Shown here one piece after another: positions 23,010 through 34,426 of a DNA stretch of 64,000 nucleotides. The position numbers were made by a program, and so were the translations under genes. Under the pieces are notes generated by a model. The model was not told the origin of the DNA, searched no databases, and saw only the letters and a program-made list of their open reading frames with translations. Within the stretch, counting starts at the first letter, position 1. Each line of letters starts with the position of its first letter. Where the stretch lies: assembly GCA_022661535.1 (NCBI GenBank), contig JAKULF010000016.1, positions 186,001 through 250,000 of the forward strand. Direction: 5' to 3'. This DNA comes from Eutypa lata (lineage: Eukaryota > Ascomycota > Sordariomycetes > Xylariales > Diatrypaceae).

Positions 23010-26000
23010 GCTCGGGAATCTTTTCTTTTCTATTAGGGTTATGGTGAAAGCGGCGACATTCTCTTCTTTCCCTTTCCGATTCCTGGCGTGCGTGCGTGCG
23101 TGCGTGCGTGCTCGATTCCCAGCAACCCCCTAATAAGCCGAAGGTCGAGTATAACTAGTGAAAGTCGTCGTCTCTTAGAAGCCGTTGAGGGCCAAGTTCC
23201 AGCTGGCCGTGTTGAAGACGCCCCTGTTCTCTTCGGCGTGTAACGAATGATACGTGAAGTCAAAGTGGCGTCCAGCGGCGTTACTATTACTTGAAAGATG
23301 GCTAAAGGAAGAAAAAAAAAAACCAAGCTTTCTTTCTTTTCTTCCAAATGCCGGGGAAAGTGGCACCTTAGTAGTTTATTATATGTATGAATAGAGAGAA
23401 AAGAGCCCGGCAGTGAGGATATCAGGTAGTACCAGCAGGCCCCCGGTCAGGTCTTGGGAAAGCATTCCCTGCTTCCCTTTGGACGGTGGTCTTGGGATGC
23501 TAGTAATAATACCATATGTAACCATGTTTCAACAACGGCTCACCAGGAACAAGGCGGGACCTGTTCTTCTCTCTCCCTTCCCCCCTGTCGCTCATTTTTT
23601 GATATCTTCAGTGGGGGATTGACATGGGCCGTTTGGACCTTAACCGTTTGTGTGATGGTGTCGATCCTGGGGGGGGCTGTTGTGTTGTCTGCTTTAAACG
23701 TGGGAATTCAAATATTTAGTTGGTTTTAACCCCCCTTCCACGTGCGCCAGTCCCGATGGAGGATAGGATCAGCGTAGTATCGGAAGCCAGAAGACCTAGT
23801 TAGTTATTCATTATCAAGCAACGAGGGCAAGGCAAGCAACACCGAAGTCAAGTCATTACGGGTCCGAAGTTGGGTTGGCACACATCCAACTAACTATGTA
23901 CATACCTACAGCAACACACGCACCCACTTACATTCCTCAGCTAACTGTAGATAATAGAGCCCAGGTAGTTTATTCTGTCAGACTTACTGTAACGAAAAAA
24001 GAACCTGGTTGCATTACGCTGATGCCGATTGGCGAGCCTGCAAACCCCCCTGCCCGTAGCCCTGTCGCCCTGTCCGTTTGCAGATTGAATGTTACGCTAC
24101 CATACAGAATCAAGAATAATCAAGAAGCTAAGATTCGCCCCGGACCTTCGACGTGATTGCATACATATTGAACTACGATAGCGAGAGTATACTATTAAGG
24201 TGATATGATCATCGTCGATCTTGTAGCCCTAACCTTAATCTGTTAATTTTTGGTATGTTATAGGTAGGTAGGTAAGTAAGTAATCATCACATACTTACCT
24301 ACAGACACACGTAAGAAAGGAAGTTAGCGGTGGGAAGGAATATACGCTAGACATTTAGTATTAGAGTGACATATAACTGGAATGACACGCCGCATACTGA
24401 TCGTTGCATTCTATCTGCTTAGATTACTAAGGGACAGGCAGAGAAAATCACCACGGCAGCTGCCACGGCTATTACGTTATTCGCCAATGTTCTAACCACC
24501 AGGTTTTTGTTTCGGCCAGGTAGAGCCCTGTCTTCGGGATCAACGGGTAATTGACCGAAGGTGTGCAATGCGGTGAAGGGAAGAAAGAGAAGGGAAAGAG
24601 AGAGAGAGAGAGAGAAAAGGCTGCTTTCCTTTCCTTGCTTGGTTTCTTCTTTGAAACGACTGGCTACAGTAGACTCGGAGCAGATAAGGTAAGCAATAAA
24701 ACCAGGTATGTGACCAACTTCAAAATGTTTAATCCCGCGACTTTTAAGAGTCCGACTTTTAGTTATTAACTAGAGGCTAACGTTAGCACTCCGTTACTTT
24801 GGGTCTTCGTCTCATTAGCGCTCCCGGCTTCGTGTTTTAAGGCACTGGCACGCATTACATAAGAGAATGATAATTAGAAAAAGTCTAGGAAGACGTCACA
24901 TAACTAACTACCATCTATGTAGGTATGCAAAAACACGACCCTTTTCGGTTTTTGACGTGTCCCCATGGCTTAAAAATAACATCTTACCTGCCGCATTTGT
25001 CGGCGGTCTGTTGGTGCTCACATCAGCACTTCTAATTGGATTGTGTATTACATATGAGTTCAACTACTCCAACGCGATTCTTCCCACTTACATATAGTTA
25101 TCTACATTCAATTCCTCGGACAGGACGAGACATACATACATATATTGGGAATTGTTCGACCAGTAACCTCTCTCGCTTTCTTTCTCCCTTCTTCCTAATG
25201 CCCCCTTATCACGGAAGTACTAAAGGTTAGTGGGGGGTTCCATAGTTTATAGTGTACATAAGTAGTTTGATATAAACGGCGGACTATACCTTTTATTTCG
25301 GACGGGGAGATGGAAGGGCTACTCATACACACATTACATTACATACAGTACGTAGATTTGACTGTTCGTACCATTACCGTTGAAGAAAAAATCAGCGAGA
25401 GAGTCCGATTGAGCTATGCCAAGTCCTACTTTAGCACTGCAAATCCGATGCCCAAATGGGACGAAAAGCCCCTGCTTCTTATAAACCCGATCTGTTGAAT
25501 GTTCTGCCTTTTTGCCGTACTTGTACCGATGGAGATTAACCCCTGGGATTAGCGGCAACTCCCACAGTCCGGCTCGTTTTACAACGGGGGGTTATATAAT
25601 CTGCGAGGTACCGGTTTGTATGTAGTGTATTCGCAAGCTGTTCCAGAAACTCGTATGATGGTGAGTAACAATGTGGGGGAGGCGTGCTAGACTTTGACTA
25701 AATAACTGTCGCGCCGCAGAGGAAAAACTTCGAACGACGATCATCGCAACATATCACAGCATATCACAAACGTTAGTATGCGCATTCGTTACTGCCGGCG
25801 CAAGGACATTTTTATTGTCCTGTCTCTGTTTCCGAATGGGGGTCTTTTTTTCACTTCTAGATATACCTAGGTATGTAGTTATGTCTCATCTCCAACACTT
25901 AATACGATAGATAGCTAGGCTACGGATAACTAGAGAGAATCGTTAGTTACTTAACCTCTAGGCATTAACTATGTAATATCCGAAGCTAGCGCCTGGATGA

Positions 26001-27456
26001 TAAGAAAGCGTATCAAATCCTTCAAGTAACTTAGGTATAGTACGACAGATAATGTTGGACTGGTCTGACTGTAAGACCAGATAGACAGAAAGACAGACAT
26101 AGACATTCTGCTTAGATCTGCAGATTAGCACTGTTAACCACATCATTTGAGAAACTTCGGTATCCTACATACATATGTAGTAGCAAGGCGCACCCAGCGA
26201 TGTGTGCATGGTTTCATATGTAGTTAATTATGTGGGTGGTGATGCGTGCATGCACCACGAAGCGGCCACCGAGCCTCTCTTTCCTCCCCTCTGCCCCTCC
26301 GCTCCTCCGTCTGTAATCGCAATGAGTCGGGTAACGTCAAGTTCAACAATGTTGCACGACACGACACGACACGGCACACACGCGCGCACTAAACTACCTA
26401 TACACACTACTGTAGAAACGAAACAAACAAATGTGGGATGGAGATAAAAATCTACCTAATGTATGTATGTATGTATGTAGGCATGCATGTAGGTATGTAA
26501 CTAAGGTGAAGCCGTTGCATCAAGGCTCGGTCGTGGGATCGGGACGGGATCGTTCAGTTCAAGTTAGTTGAGTTAGTTCGCTCCGGGGGGCTGTTCTGTT
26601 AGGCCGGTTACATCGTAAGTATGCACCGACGGCGGGAAACAAGTGGGAGTTTTTTTCTGTTTCATCGACATGGAGAAGCGGGCGGACGGGCGGCAAAGAA
26701 TCGGCATCTCTGAAGAGGCTCATATCCGGTTGATCAATTGAGCGATGGATTGAATTGATTACCTACCTACCTACCTGTTACCAGGTAGTTAGTTACTCCC
26801 GTTTCTTGCTTGCTTGCTTGCTTCCATCCATACTCCCTCTCACCTGCGGTGTGCATACATATGTCGGTAAGTAGGTAGGTAGGTATGTGGCGCAACAGCA
26901 GTTCTCGCCTTGGTTTTCTTGGGGGTCACTTAACATTAGTTACGGGATTTAGTCTATTGGTTAAGTATGTAGTCGAACGCCACACATTCCTTGATTTTGA
27001 ATCTCACGACGACGCGGACGATGTAACCCCATTCGTGCCACTCTTATCAACGACATCGACATACATATGTATGTAGTTAGTTATCATATATGTACGTAGT
27101 CATATAGTTACGTGCCATCGAATATTATATATGTATTACTATAATTATACCTGAGCGCTGTTATTAAACTACCTAACTATAGCTAAGAGAATCGTCGCGC
27201 TCGATGTCACCCCCAATGTCGTGATGTCTCGGCTGCACCGACGGGGATTGGCGCCGATGTGATGGATATTTTGCTCGGTTTGTCGTCGTTGTCGTCGATA
27301 GATTGGATGATGTCTTGACATATACATAGATTTACTACGTAGGTATGTAGGTAGCCAAGCCGGCATTTCAAATCGATAGCCTTGCCTGCATTGGCTATGT
27401 ATGACCTTGGGGTAAGTAAATACATATGTACCTACATGTAGGCATCATGATGGATG

Positions 27457-27497
<41 letters not shown>

Positions 27498-28111
27498 CCT
27501 TATCTAAATTGATCACTAGAAGGGGGGCAAAAAAGAAAAGGATGTGTGAAAGCAATGGGATTCAATTTGCCATCTTCCATGGTTCCTGCGTGACATGATC
27601 GTGAACCCCGTCTATACTGGTCTTATTAAGGAGGCGCAAAAAAGAGAACCCCTCCGGAATTTCACAAATTCCCCTCATCAATAACTACCTATCAGTCAAA
27701 GCCTTTAACCATGCCCCCCATGCAACTTACTTCTTGGGCTAGCGGTGTTCTTTACCCTGGCTTACTTGGGGTAGGTAGTTATCTATAATATCAATGTGTG
27801 ATATAATACAGGTTGGGTATGTGATTCCAGCTTTTAGTCATCCATAGTGAGCAAGCAATATACTACGTAGACCTAAGTATCCAGGGGAAAAGGGACAGGG
27901 CACTCATAAGTGATAAGATACAGTAACGCCCAACCACACCAACCAACCAACCAATCCAATCCAATGCATCCATCACATGAGGTCCAGGCCAGGGGTCACA
28001 AACAATTTGCCACCACTTTCTTCCTCTTATGTATGTAGTTAAACTCGGTGGTTTAAGGTAGGTAGGTAGGTAGGTAGGTTAATTAAACAATCATTATTAA
28101 CATCGCCAATA
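23010..28111. other. 5.1-kb gene desert
   Basis: I find no gene on either strand. Short frames lack domains and splice structure. The stretch is AT-leaning and carries many microsatellites: CGTG (about 23087-23111), AGAG (about 24597-24615), CTTG (about 26803-26823), a (CA)19 run at 27459-27496 and six AGGT units at 28056-28079. Some of it is presumably promoter for the SAT4-type gene on the left. Confidence 0.5.
27459..27496. repeat. (CA)19 microsatellite
   Basis: This is an uninterrupted CA dinucleotide run of 38 bases, the longest simple repeat I noticed in the window. Confidence 0.95.
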
Positions 28112-30771
28112 TTAAAACAAATCGTCATCATCGTCACCAGCACCACCATCAGCATTCAACCGGCGCTCCCCGACCTCGCGGATCTTCTCCCCGAGGATGC
28201 CGCGGCCGTAGCGCTCGGCGATCTTGCCGGCGGCCTCGACCATGCGGCCGGACCGGTCGCGCAGGAGCTGGACGAGCTCCAGCGCCCGCATGCCGCGGTC
28301 CTCGCCCTCGCGGCACTCCACCGCCAGGTACTGGAGGAGGGTCTTGTCGATCTCGAGCTCGAGGCGGGCGAGGCCCGCGCGCTGCGCCGCCGTGCCGCTG
28401 CCCGTCGCCGTCGCGTCCAGCAGGTCCTGGAGCTGCGTGGCCGCGATGCCCTTGAGGAGGTACTGCTGCTCTAGTTTCCGCGTCTCTGATGACGATCCCT
28501 CTTCGTCGTCGTCGTCGTCGTCTTCTTCTTCTTCTGGTTCCGGCGTCGCGCCGTCGGCGACCATGGCGTCCGGGTTTCGTCGGGCCTTCTTGGTCTTTGG
28601 CGGCTCGGAGGCCAGGGGGATGGAGAAGTCGAATTCGGAGAGCAGGGGCCGCGGGAAGTACGGGTATTGGTCTCCGCCCTTGAGGATGATGCAGTGGAAC
28701 TTGTTGTCCGCGACTGCGATCGGGTAGTAGGTCTCGTGCTTCCTGCCAGAGGCGAGACGTGGCAGTAGCTTTGTGTCTAGGAGCGGTATCCACGATGCTC
28801 TGGATGGTTGACGCCAATGCAGAAGCGTCAGGAGAGTTCCTGTTGAGTCGTATATACATGGGTCCTGACTGTGGATTAGCTTCTTTGGCTGTTTGAAATG
28901 TAGATTATTAGGCTACTCACCCCATTGCTGGAAAAGAACACGCTTTTCAGTGTAACACCTTCTGGAAGAGCCACCGTGTCTTCATTCTGACAAATCTCGT
29001 CTCTTTTCACGTTCTCAATCGTATAATGCAGCCTTGTGAAGCCGTCTGCTCCGACAGACCCGTTGCCAATCGTCATCACGTAGTCTCTCCAACTAGCACA
29101 GGTGACCATGGGGCTGCTCTTTGGTCGGTAGACCTTATATGGTATGCCGAATAATGTATAGACCCTGACATAATTTGCCGTGGTTATAACTGTGACGAAG
29201 GAATCGCTCAGTGCCATAGCAAGAACAGCCTCCCCTTTAGGTAGTTGTGTCCTCCAATCAGTTCGATGAGTCCAGGACTCATGCGGTCTGTAGAATATCG
29301 TAGCAGGCGTGCCATCCTTGGGTGGACAAGAGAAAAGAGCGCCATTCTCCGTGAGGCACGCTTTGTCGTAGAAGAAGGTATCTGTGAAATGGAAATCTCT
29401 GTGGAACTCATGGTCGTAGAATTCTACCGTAACGGTGTTGTGTCCGTCCTGGTCTACCGTCCAGACAAATCCAATGAGGTTCAAACAAAGGTACTTTCTA
29501 TTTCCACGCCATGGAGTCGAGCCAGGCTGGAATGCCTGATGGTATTCTGGTTCGATGTTGCGGCGCTTGCTCTTATGTTCACCAAATACATCATCATCAT
29601 CACGCGCTCTCTTCCCGTTGCCATTCACCACATATCCGGCCCCGTCATCATCTTCTACGAAGTCATTGTCTTCTGGAAGAGGCCCATCCAGCAGGGAGTC
29701 AAAGCTGTCGAGAGAATCCCTGCGTTGCCTAGGAGCGGCGGGCTTAGCTCCATTGGTCTCGGGGCGCCTGAGATTCGTGGGTATTTCTGTAAGGGGATCA
29801 TGTATGAAGGGAGCCGGCTGCTTGCTAAGCTTTAAGAGCTGTGCAAATTGGTCCGGGACGAAGTCGGGGTGAATGTAGACTTCTCCGTCCGAATTTGTAA
29901 ACGAGACTAGGTTGTCTGTAGGATGCCACGATATGTCGATGACATTCGAGTAATCGAGTCTCGCGATAACACTTTGCGTCTTTGTCTCCCAGAGGATAAT
30001 CTTCTTGTCCTTGCCTGCTGAGGCGAGAATGGCCCCATTGGGAGACCAAGCAAGTGCAGTTACATCGGCGGTGTGGCCACTGGAGAATGTCCGTTGCTTT
30101 TCCCAGTCGTTTTTCGATACAACCTGAATATCTCTTGTAGGTGTAGGCACTGCAAAGGCTCGTCCGTCGGGGTGCCATGCAACCTGGGAGCTAATCTCGG
30201 ATTCGGCATCCAATGCCCCAATGATACCGTCGACTCTCCTGATCAGCTCCGGTTGGTCAGAACTCAAAGAGTAGACGTATACTATTCCATCGGTACAGGA
30301 GAGGGCTATGGTGTTTCCCTTGGGATCGAAGGCAAGGTGTTTCGTTGGCTTGTTATGCTCGTTCAGATGACGGATCTCGGTGTTATCGTCGGTCCGCACC
30401 AACTTGACGGTAAGTTCGTCGCTGGCAACTGCACACCATTTGGAGTCTGGGGAGAGGGCAACATCTCGAATCGGAAGAGAGCATCGTAACAGGAACTTGT
30501 CAAATGTAGCGTTAGGCACCGAATAGAGACTGACGGTTCCATCTTCAGATCCAACAACGAAGAAATCGTCCGAGGCGTCTACGGTAAAGTTTTGCTCTTG
30601 GCAGTCATCGATGTTGATAGGCTCGCCGTCGAAGCCAGTCTTGTATAATCGAATTGTGTTGTTAGAGCCGACAGTGACGAGCTTCAACCCGTTCGGTGTA
30701 TAAGCGCATCGTGTTGTGCCTTGCGTATGGGCAGGACGTGCCCGAGGGCGAGGAGATGCTGTAGATGTCAT
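28112..30771 (-). CDS. mcl1: Mcl1/Ctf4 replisome adaptor (WDHD1/And-1 family)
   Basis: Mcl1/Ctf4 is a homotrimeric hub that links the CMG helicase to DNA polymerase alpha and supports sister-chromatid cohesion in the nucleus. Minus-strand exons are 30771-28921 and 28864-28112, giving 867 residues. The 56-base intron (GTGAGT to GTCAG) restores GDPCIYDSTGTLLTLLHWRQ across the join. Residues 1 to about 310 carry N-terminal WD40 repeats (for example TADVTALAWSPNGAILASAG). An acidic linker of about 70 residues follows (EDNDFVEDDDGAG). Next comes the SepB/Mcl1-type middle beta-propeller, beginning near EYHQAFQPGSTPWRGNRKYL. The end is helical, with an acidic poly-Asp segment and RYGRGILGEKIREVGE. 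The metazoan HMG box is absent, as is normal in fungi. Three MluI cell-cycle boxes lie 170-230 bases upstream. Confidence 0.93.
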
Positions 30772-30940
30772 GTTATTTGTTATTTTTTCTACTTCTTGAA
30801 TCTCGAGATTATTAAAGCAACTCCCACGGGAGGCAGCTTATCTTCAGATTAAGAAAAGATACCAGACTTGACTTGAATTGGTATTTTTGAGTTCAAGCTT
30901 GGTAGAGCAAAGACATCAACTACTAAATGTATAGTGGGGA

Positions 30941-30998
30941 ACGCGTCTAAGTGACCCATTTCGACGCGTTTCCCAATTAACTTTTACCGGGGACGCGT
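30941..30998. promoter_or_regulatory. cluster of three MCB (ACGCGT) elements in a divergent promoter
   Basis: ACGCGT occurs at 30941-30946, 30964-30969 and 30993-30998. The first two lie in an imperfect inverted repeat, GGGAACGCGTC against GACGCGTTTCCC. The cluster sits in the 563-base gap between mcl1 (minus) and the WD40 gene (plus), 170-230 bases from the mcl1 start. MluI cell-cycle boxes bind the MBF factor and drive G1/S expression of replication genes in yeasts. CTF4/mcl1 is a natural target, but binding here is inferred from the motif. Confidence 0.7.
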
Positions 30999-31334
30999 TT
31001 TTGGTCGTTAATTAATGATCTAGCTACTTATGGTTAGTGGGTTAACTATCTTCTAGGCGTCGTTCATTGACCCTTCGATCATTGGTCCAAGCGCCATCGT
31101 CCACTTTTCGCCTTTGGGTAGTACGTAGATTTAGGTAGAAACCAAAGCAAAGAACAATGCATATTATTATCAATGTGAAGGAAATACAGTTGCCTAGATC
31201 GAGAGGCGACTATATAATTCAAGTACAGGTCTGATTTCCTGAAGACTGTCGAGCCGGCTCGTGTATATCTCCCTCCTCCTTTAGTTCTAAAAGTCGGTGC
31301 TTATAAAGCTTTGCGAACCACCCCACTATCAAAA

Positions 31335-32633
31335 ATGCAGAAAGGAACATCGTCAGAACATTTCTTTGAGACCGAGTATGTAATTCTAAACAAATATCTT
31401 ATATAGACGTATGAATACTGACGGTCACTTCTTAGTGCTGTACAGGCTCAAAGAGAGAGGCGTGCTGCTAAGGCTGGCAATAAAAATGGCAACCCCATAA
31501 CGCTGAAGTCAAAACTCCTAGCCGCAATACTGGACCCAGCTTCACCTTCATCTCTTCTGATCGCAGAGTCTGCGGGCTCGGTGCGTAGGGTCAATGTGGA
31601 TGTAAGTTCATAACCAGCGCAGTTGCTGACTATGAGGTTGCCTTGACTCACGCTGCTGCTTCAGACAGGGGATACCAGACGGGTATATAGGGGTCCAACC
31701 GCACCCGTGACCTGCGTCGCGGTGGGGGGGTCCGGAAATCAAACCATATTTGCAGGTTCCTGGGACAAGGATGTATGGTCCTGGGACGCGTCATCGAAAG
31801 CACCTGGGAGGAAGTACAGCGGCCACGCTGATTTCGTCAAGGCCGTTGTCTGTGCCAAGATTGGCGGGAAGGACTGTCTGATCAGCGGAGGCGCGGACAA
31901 GAAGATCATAGTATGGGACACAGCGGCGGGAGCGCGATTGCACACGATCCAGGACCAGGCTGTCTCCATGATGGCTGTCCAGCATCTGGCCATCGACCCT
32001 GTGCTCTCCGGGCCGGATGAGATCGTCCTCATCAGCGCGAGCAGTGATCCCCACATCCGCAGATGGCGCGTGCGACTTGACGGCGTCGAACAGATTTCGG
32101 AGACGGCTCCTGGAGAGCCGGGAGCGGTGCGCCCTACTATACTAGAACATGACACCACCGTCTACAAGCTAGTCTTCGACGCCGAGGGGGAGGATGTCGA
32201 CCTATGGACGTCGAGCGGCGACGGCACGGCCAAGAACTTGTCGCGTGCCCGCAGCTTCGCACCAGACGATACCATCGAGCATGGAGACCACGTCAGGGCT
32301 ATTGCGCTAACCGAGCAATGGGTTGTAACGGCCGGGAGAGACGAGGATATCAAGGTCTGGGATCGTACCTCCGGAAAGCTGTACTGCACGCTAGAGGGCC
32401 ATTATGACGAGGTCACAGACCTGGTCACGCTGGGAGGGTCCAACCGCGTTGCTTCTATCTCCATAGATGGCACTGTACGGACTTGGGCTCTTGGTTTGAA
32501 GGAGCTTGATGAGGTAAACAAGGAGAAGGAAGATAAGGCTAATGGGGTCGTAAAGGAAACCCCAGTAGAGCCGGTTGATGGAGGCATGACCGCGGACGAA
32601 GAAGCCGAGCTCGCTGCTCTGATGGATGACTAG
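31335..32633 (+). CDS. WD40-repeat protein, unassigned
   Basis: Exons are 31335-31375, 31436-31601 and 31665-32633, giving 391 residues. Introns are 60 and 63 bases with GTATGT and GTAAGT donors. The joins give FFETDAVQAQRERRAAKAG and VNVDTGDTRRVYRGP. At least six WD-like blades are visible, for example QTIFAGSWDKDVWSWD, DCLISGGADKKIIVWD, WVVTAGRDEDIKVWD and RVASISIDGTVRTW. The C-terminus is Lys/Glu-rich and ends in an acidic segment (MTADEEAELAALMDD). Such proteins are scaffolds, but I cannot name the complex. It is divergently transcribed from mcl1 and may share its MCB-bearing promoter. Confidence 0.85.
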
Positions 32634-32969
32634 GCGATCTTAGAGAGTCATTGTCACTACCTGATACTACTGGGGATGGGTGGTCATGTCTATGTTTCTA
32701 TTCTGTGAAGAGGATGATGGCAAGGATAGCAAGCACATTATAAAATCAAAACAGCCTAAATAATAAAACATAGTCAACACGAGACCTTAGCACGACGTCC
32801 AAATAATTATACTTGTCAATACCTCTTAGCTGCACCGCCCCTTATCCAAAAGTAGTGAAGTCCATTCTCCCTTGGCAAAGGAATAAATATCTAATACACA
32901 ATTTAGCCCCGGCTACGTTCCGCACCATAGCCTAGGTACTTAGTAGTTAGCCCACATAAACATATCCTT

Positions 32970-34426
32970 TCACTGCGTCTTCTTCTCCGCCTTCCCAGCC
33001 CCTTCATCCTCCACAACCGAATCCCGCTCCCACAACAACGTCGACAGGGCCCCGGCAAAGCCGCCTAGCGCAAACCACCACGCGACCTTAGCGGCGACCT
33101 GGGCCGCGCTCGCCTTCGCCTCCGCGACCGCGTTGCGGTGGAGGTACAGGGCCCAGAGCAGCATCGCGCCGCACCCGAAATACATGTCGTACTGCAGGAA
33201 GTGGACGGCGAGGGGGGCGAGGTCGCCGGAGCCGAGCGCGGCGGGGTCCACGGCCGGCGAGGACAGGGGTCCGTGCGGGACGAACACCGACGCGAAGGTC
33301 ACGCTGGGGTCGGCGTACGCCGCGAGCGACGGGTACGTGACCGCGAGCGACTTGCGCACGACGGCCGGCGCCAGCACCAGCTGCAGGATCGTCACCTGCG
33401 TCACGACGCTCAGCAGCGTCACGAAGCTGTACACGCTCTTGACCTGGACCAGGTAGGCGGCGGGCGAGGCCGATGCGGCGGCGCTGGGGCTCCCCTGGGT
33501 GCGGTCCACGAAGCGCGCGATGTGGCTCAGCGTGAATTGCACGATGCTGTGCCATAGGGGGAACGGCTGCCAGAGGGCGGCGGCGGCGTAGTGCGCGAAG
33601 GCGCCGAATTGCGCGGGCAGGAGCATGGGTAGGGCTGGCGTGATGTAGGTTAGGGATACGGTGAGGGGGAGCACGGCGAGGTCCCAGAGATCGACTAGGA
33701 GGACTGAGGGGGACACTGTAGATGTAAAAGAGGAGATCTTGGCGATGGGCGAGGTGAAGAGATGTAGGATTAACCAGAGGGGAGTCGTGATTGTCCAGGA
33801 GCATGTTTGGAAAATGAGACCCATGGTGCCGGTCCTACATTGGTGTCACATGATTAACTCTCCGACCACAGAGCTCTAAATACAGCCTGGCCTCCATCCT
33901 ATCTCGTAGTCGTAGGCACGATACCGAAACAAACAAACAAACAAACAAACAGACAAGACTTAAGAAGAAGAAAAAACCTACCAACTGATAAGCCTCCCGC
34001 GATTCCCCGCGCGCAAGCCCTCCAGCGCGACGAGGGTCCAGCACGCCCCGAACTGGGCCGCGGCCCAGAAGCCGAAGAGGCGGTATGAGGGGGCGACGTT
34101 GCCGTCGAGCAGGGCGGAGAAGAAGCCGACAAGGATGGCGAGGACGTCGTCTACGAGCTTGACGCCGGTGAACTCGCGCAGCAGCGGCTTCGGCGCCCCC
34201 GGATACCCCTCGTGCGGCGGGTTCACCACGTGCGCGAAGATCGCCTCGCCGAGCCCGTTCGAGTCTATCGCGCCTACGGCCGCGTAGCCCCCGATTAGGG
34301 CGCAGCCGAGGAGGCTGGCTGCTAGGATGGGGCGTGGGAGGGCCTGTTTGGTTTTTGTGTGTGTGGTTAGTTGATTTGTTCAGTAAATGTAGGTCTAGAG
34401 AAGTGCAATGTTGTTGATCTTACCAT
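32970..34426 (-). CDS. polytopic membrane protein, possibly related to fungal membrane terpene cyclases
   Basis: Minus-strand exons are 34426-34424 (only the ATG), 34343-33982 and 33834-32970, giving 409 residues. The introns are 80 bases (GTAAGA to ACAG) and 147 bases (GTAGGT to GTAG). The second join gives LRAGNRGRLISWTGTMGL. There are about eight or nine hydrophobic helices, with TTPLWLILHLFTSPIAK a clear landmark. Many ascomycetes encode such integral membrane proteins. Some relatives in meroterpenoid clusters are described as membrane-bound terpene cyclases, but I cannot establish that link from the sequence. No prenyltransferase or polyketide synthase gene lies nearby, so a clustered pathway is not supported. 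The start-codon exon is the weakest part of the model, though no other in-frame ATG precedes exon 2. Confidence 0.7.

Noticed and set aside
33899..34132. Minus-strand frame across the membrane protein intron
   Set aside because: It reads the wrong frame of exon 2 and the ACAA-repeat intron 33835-33981.
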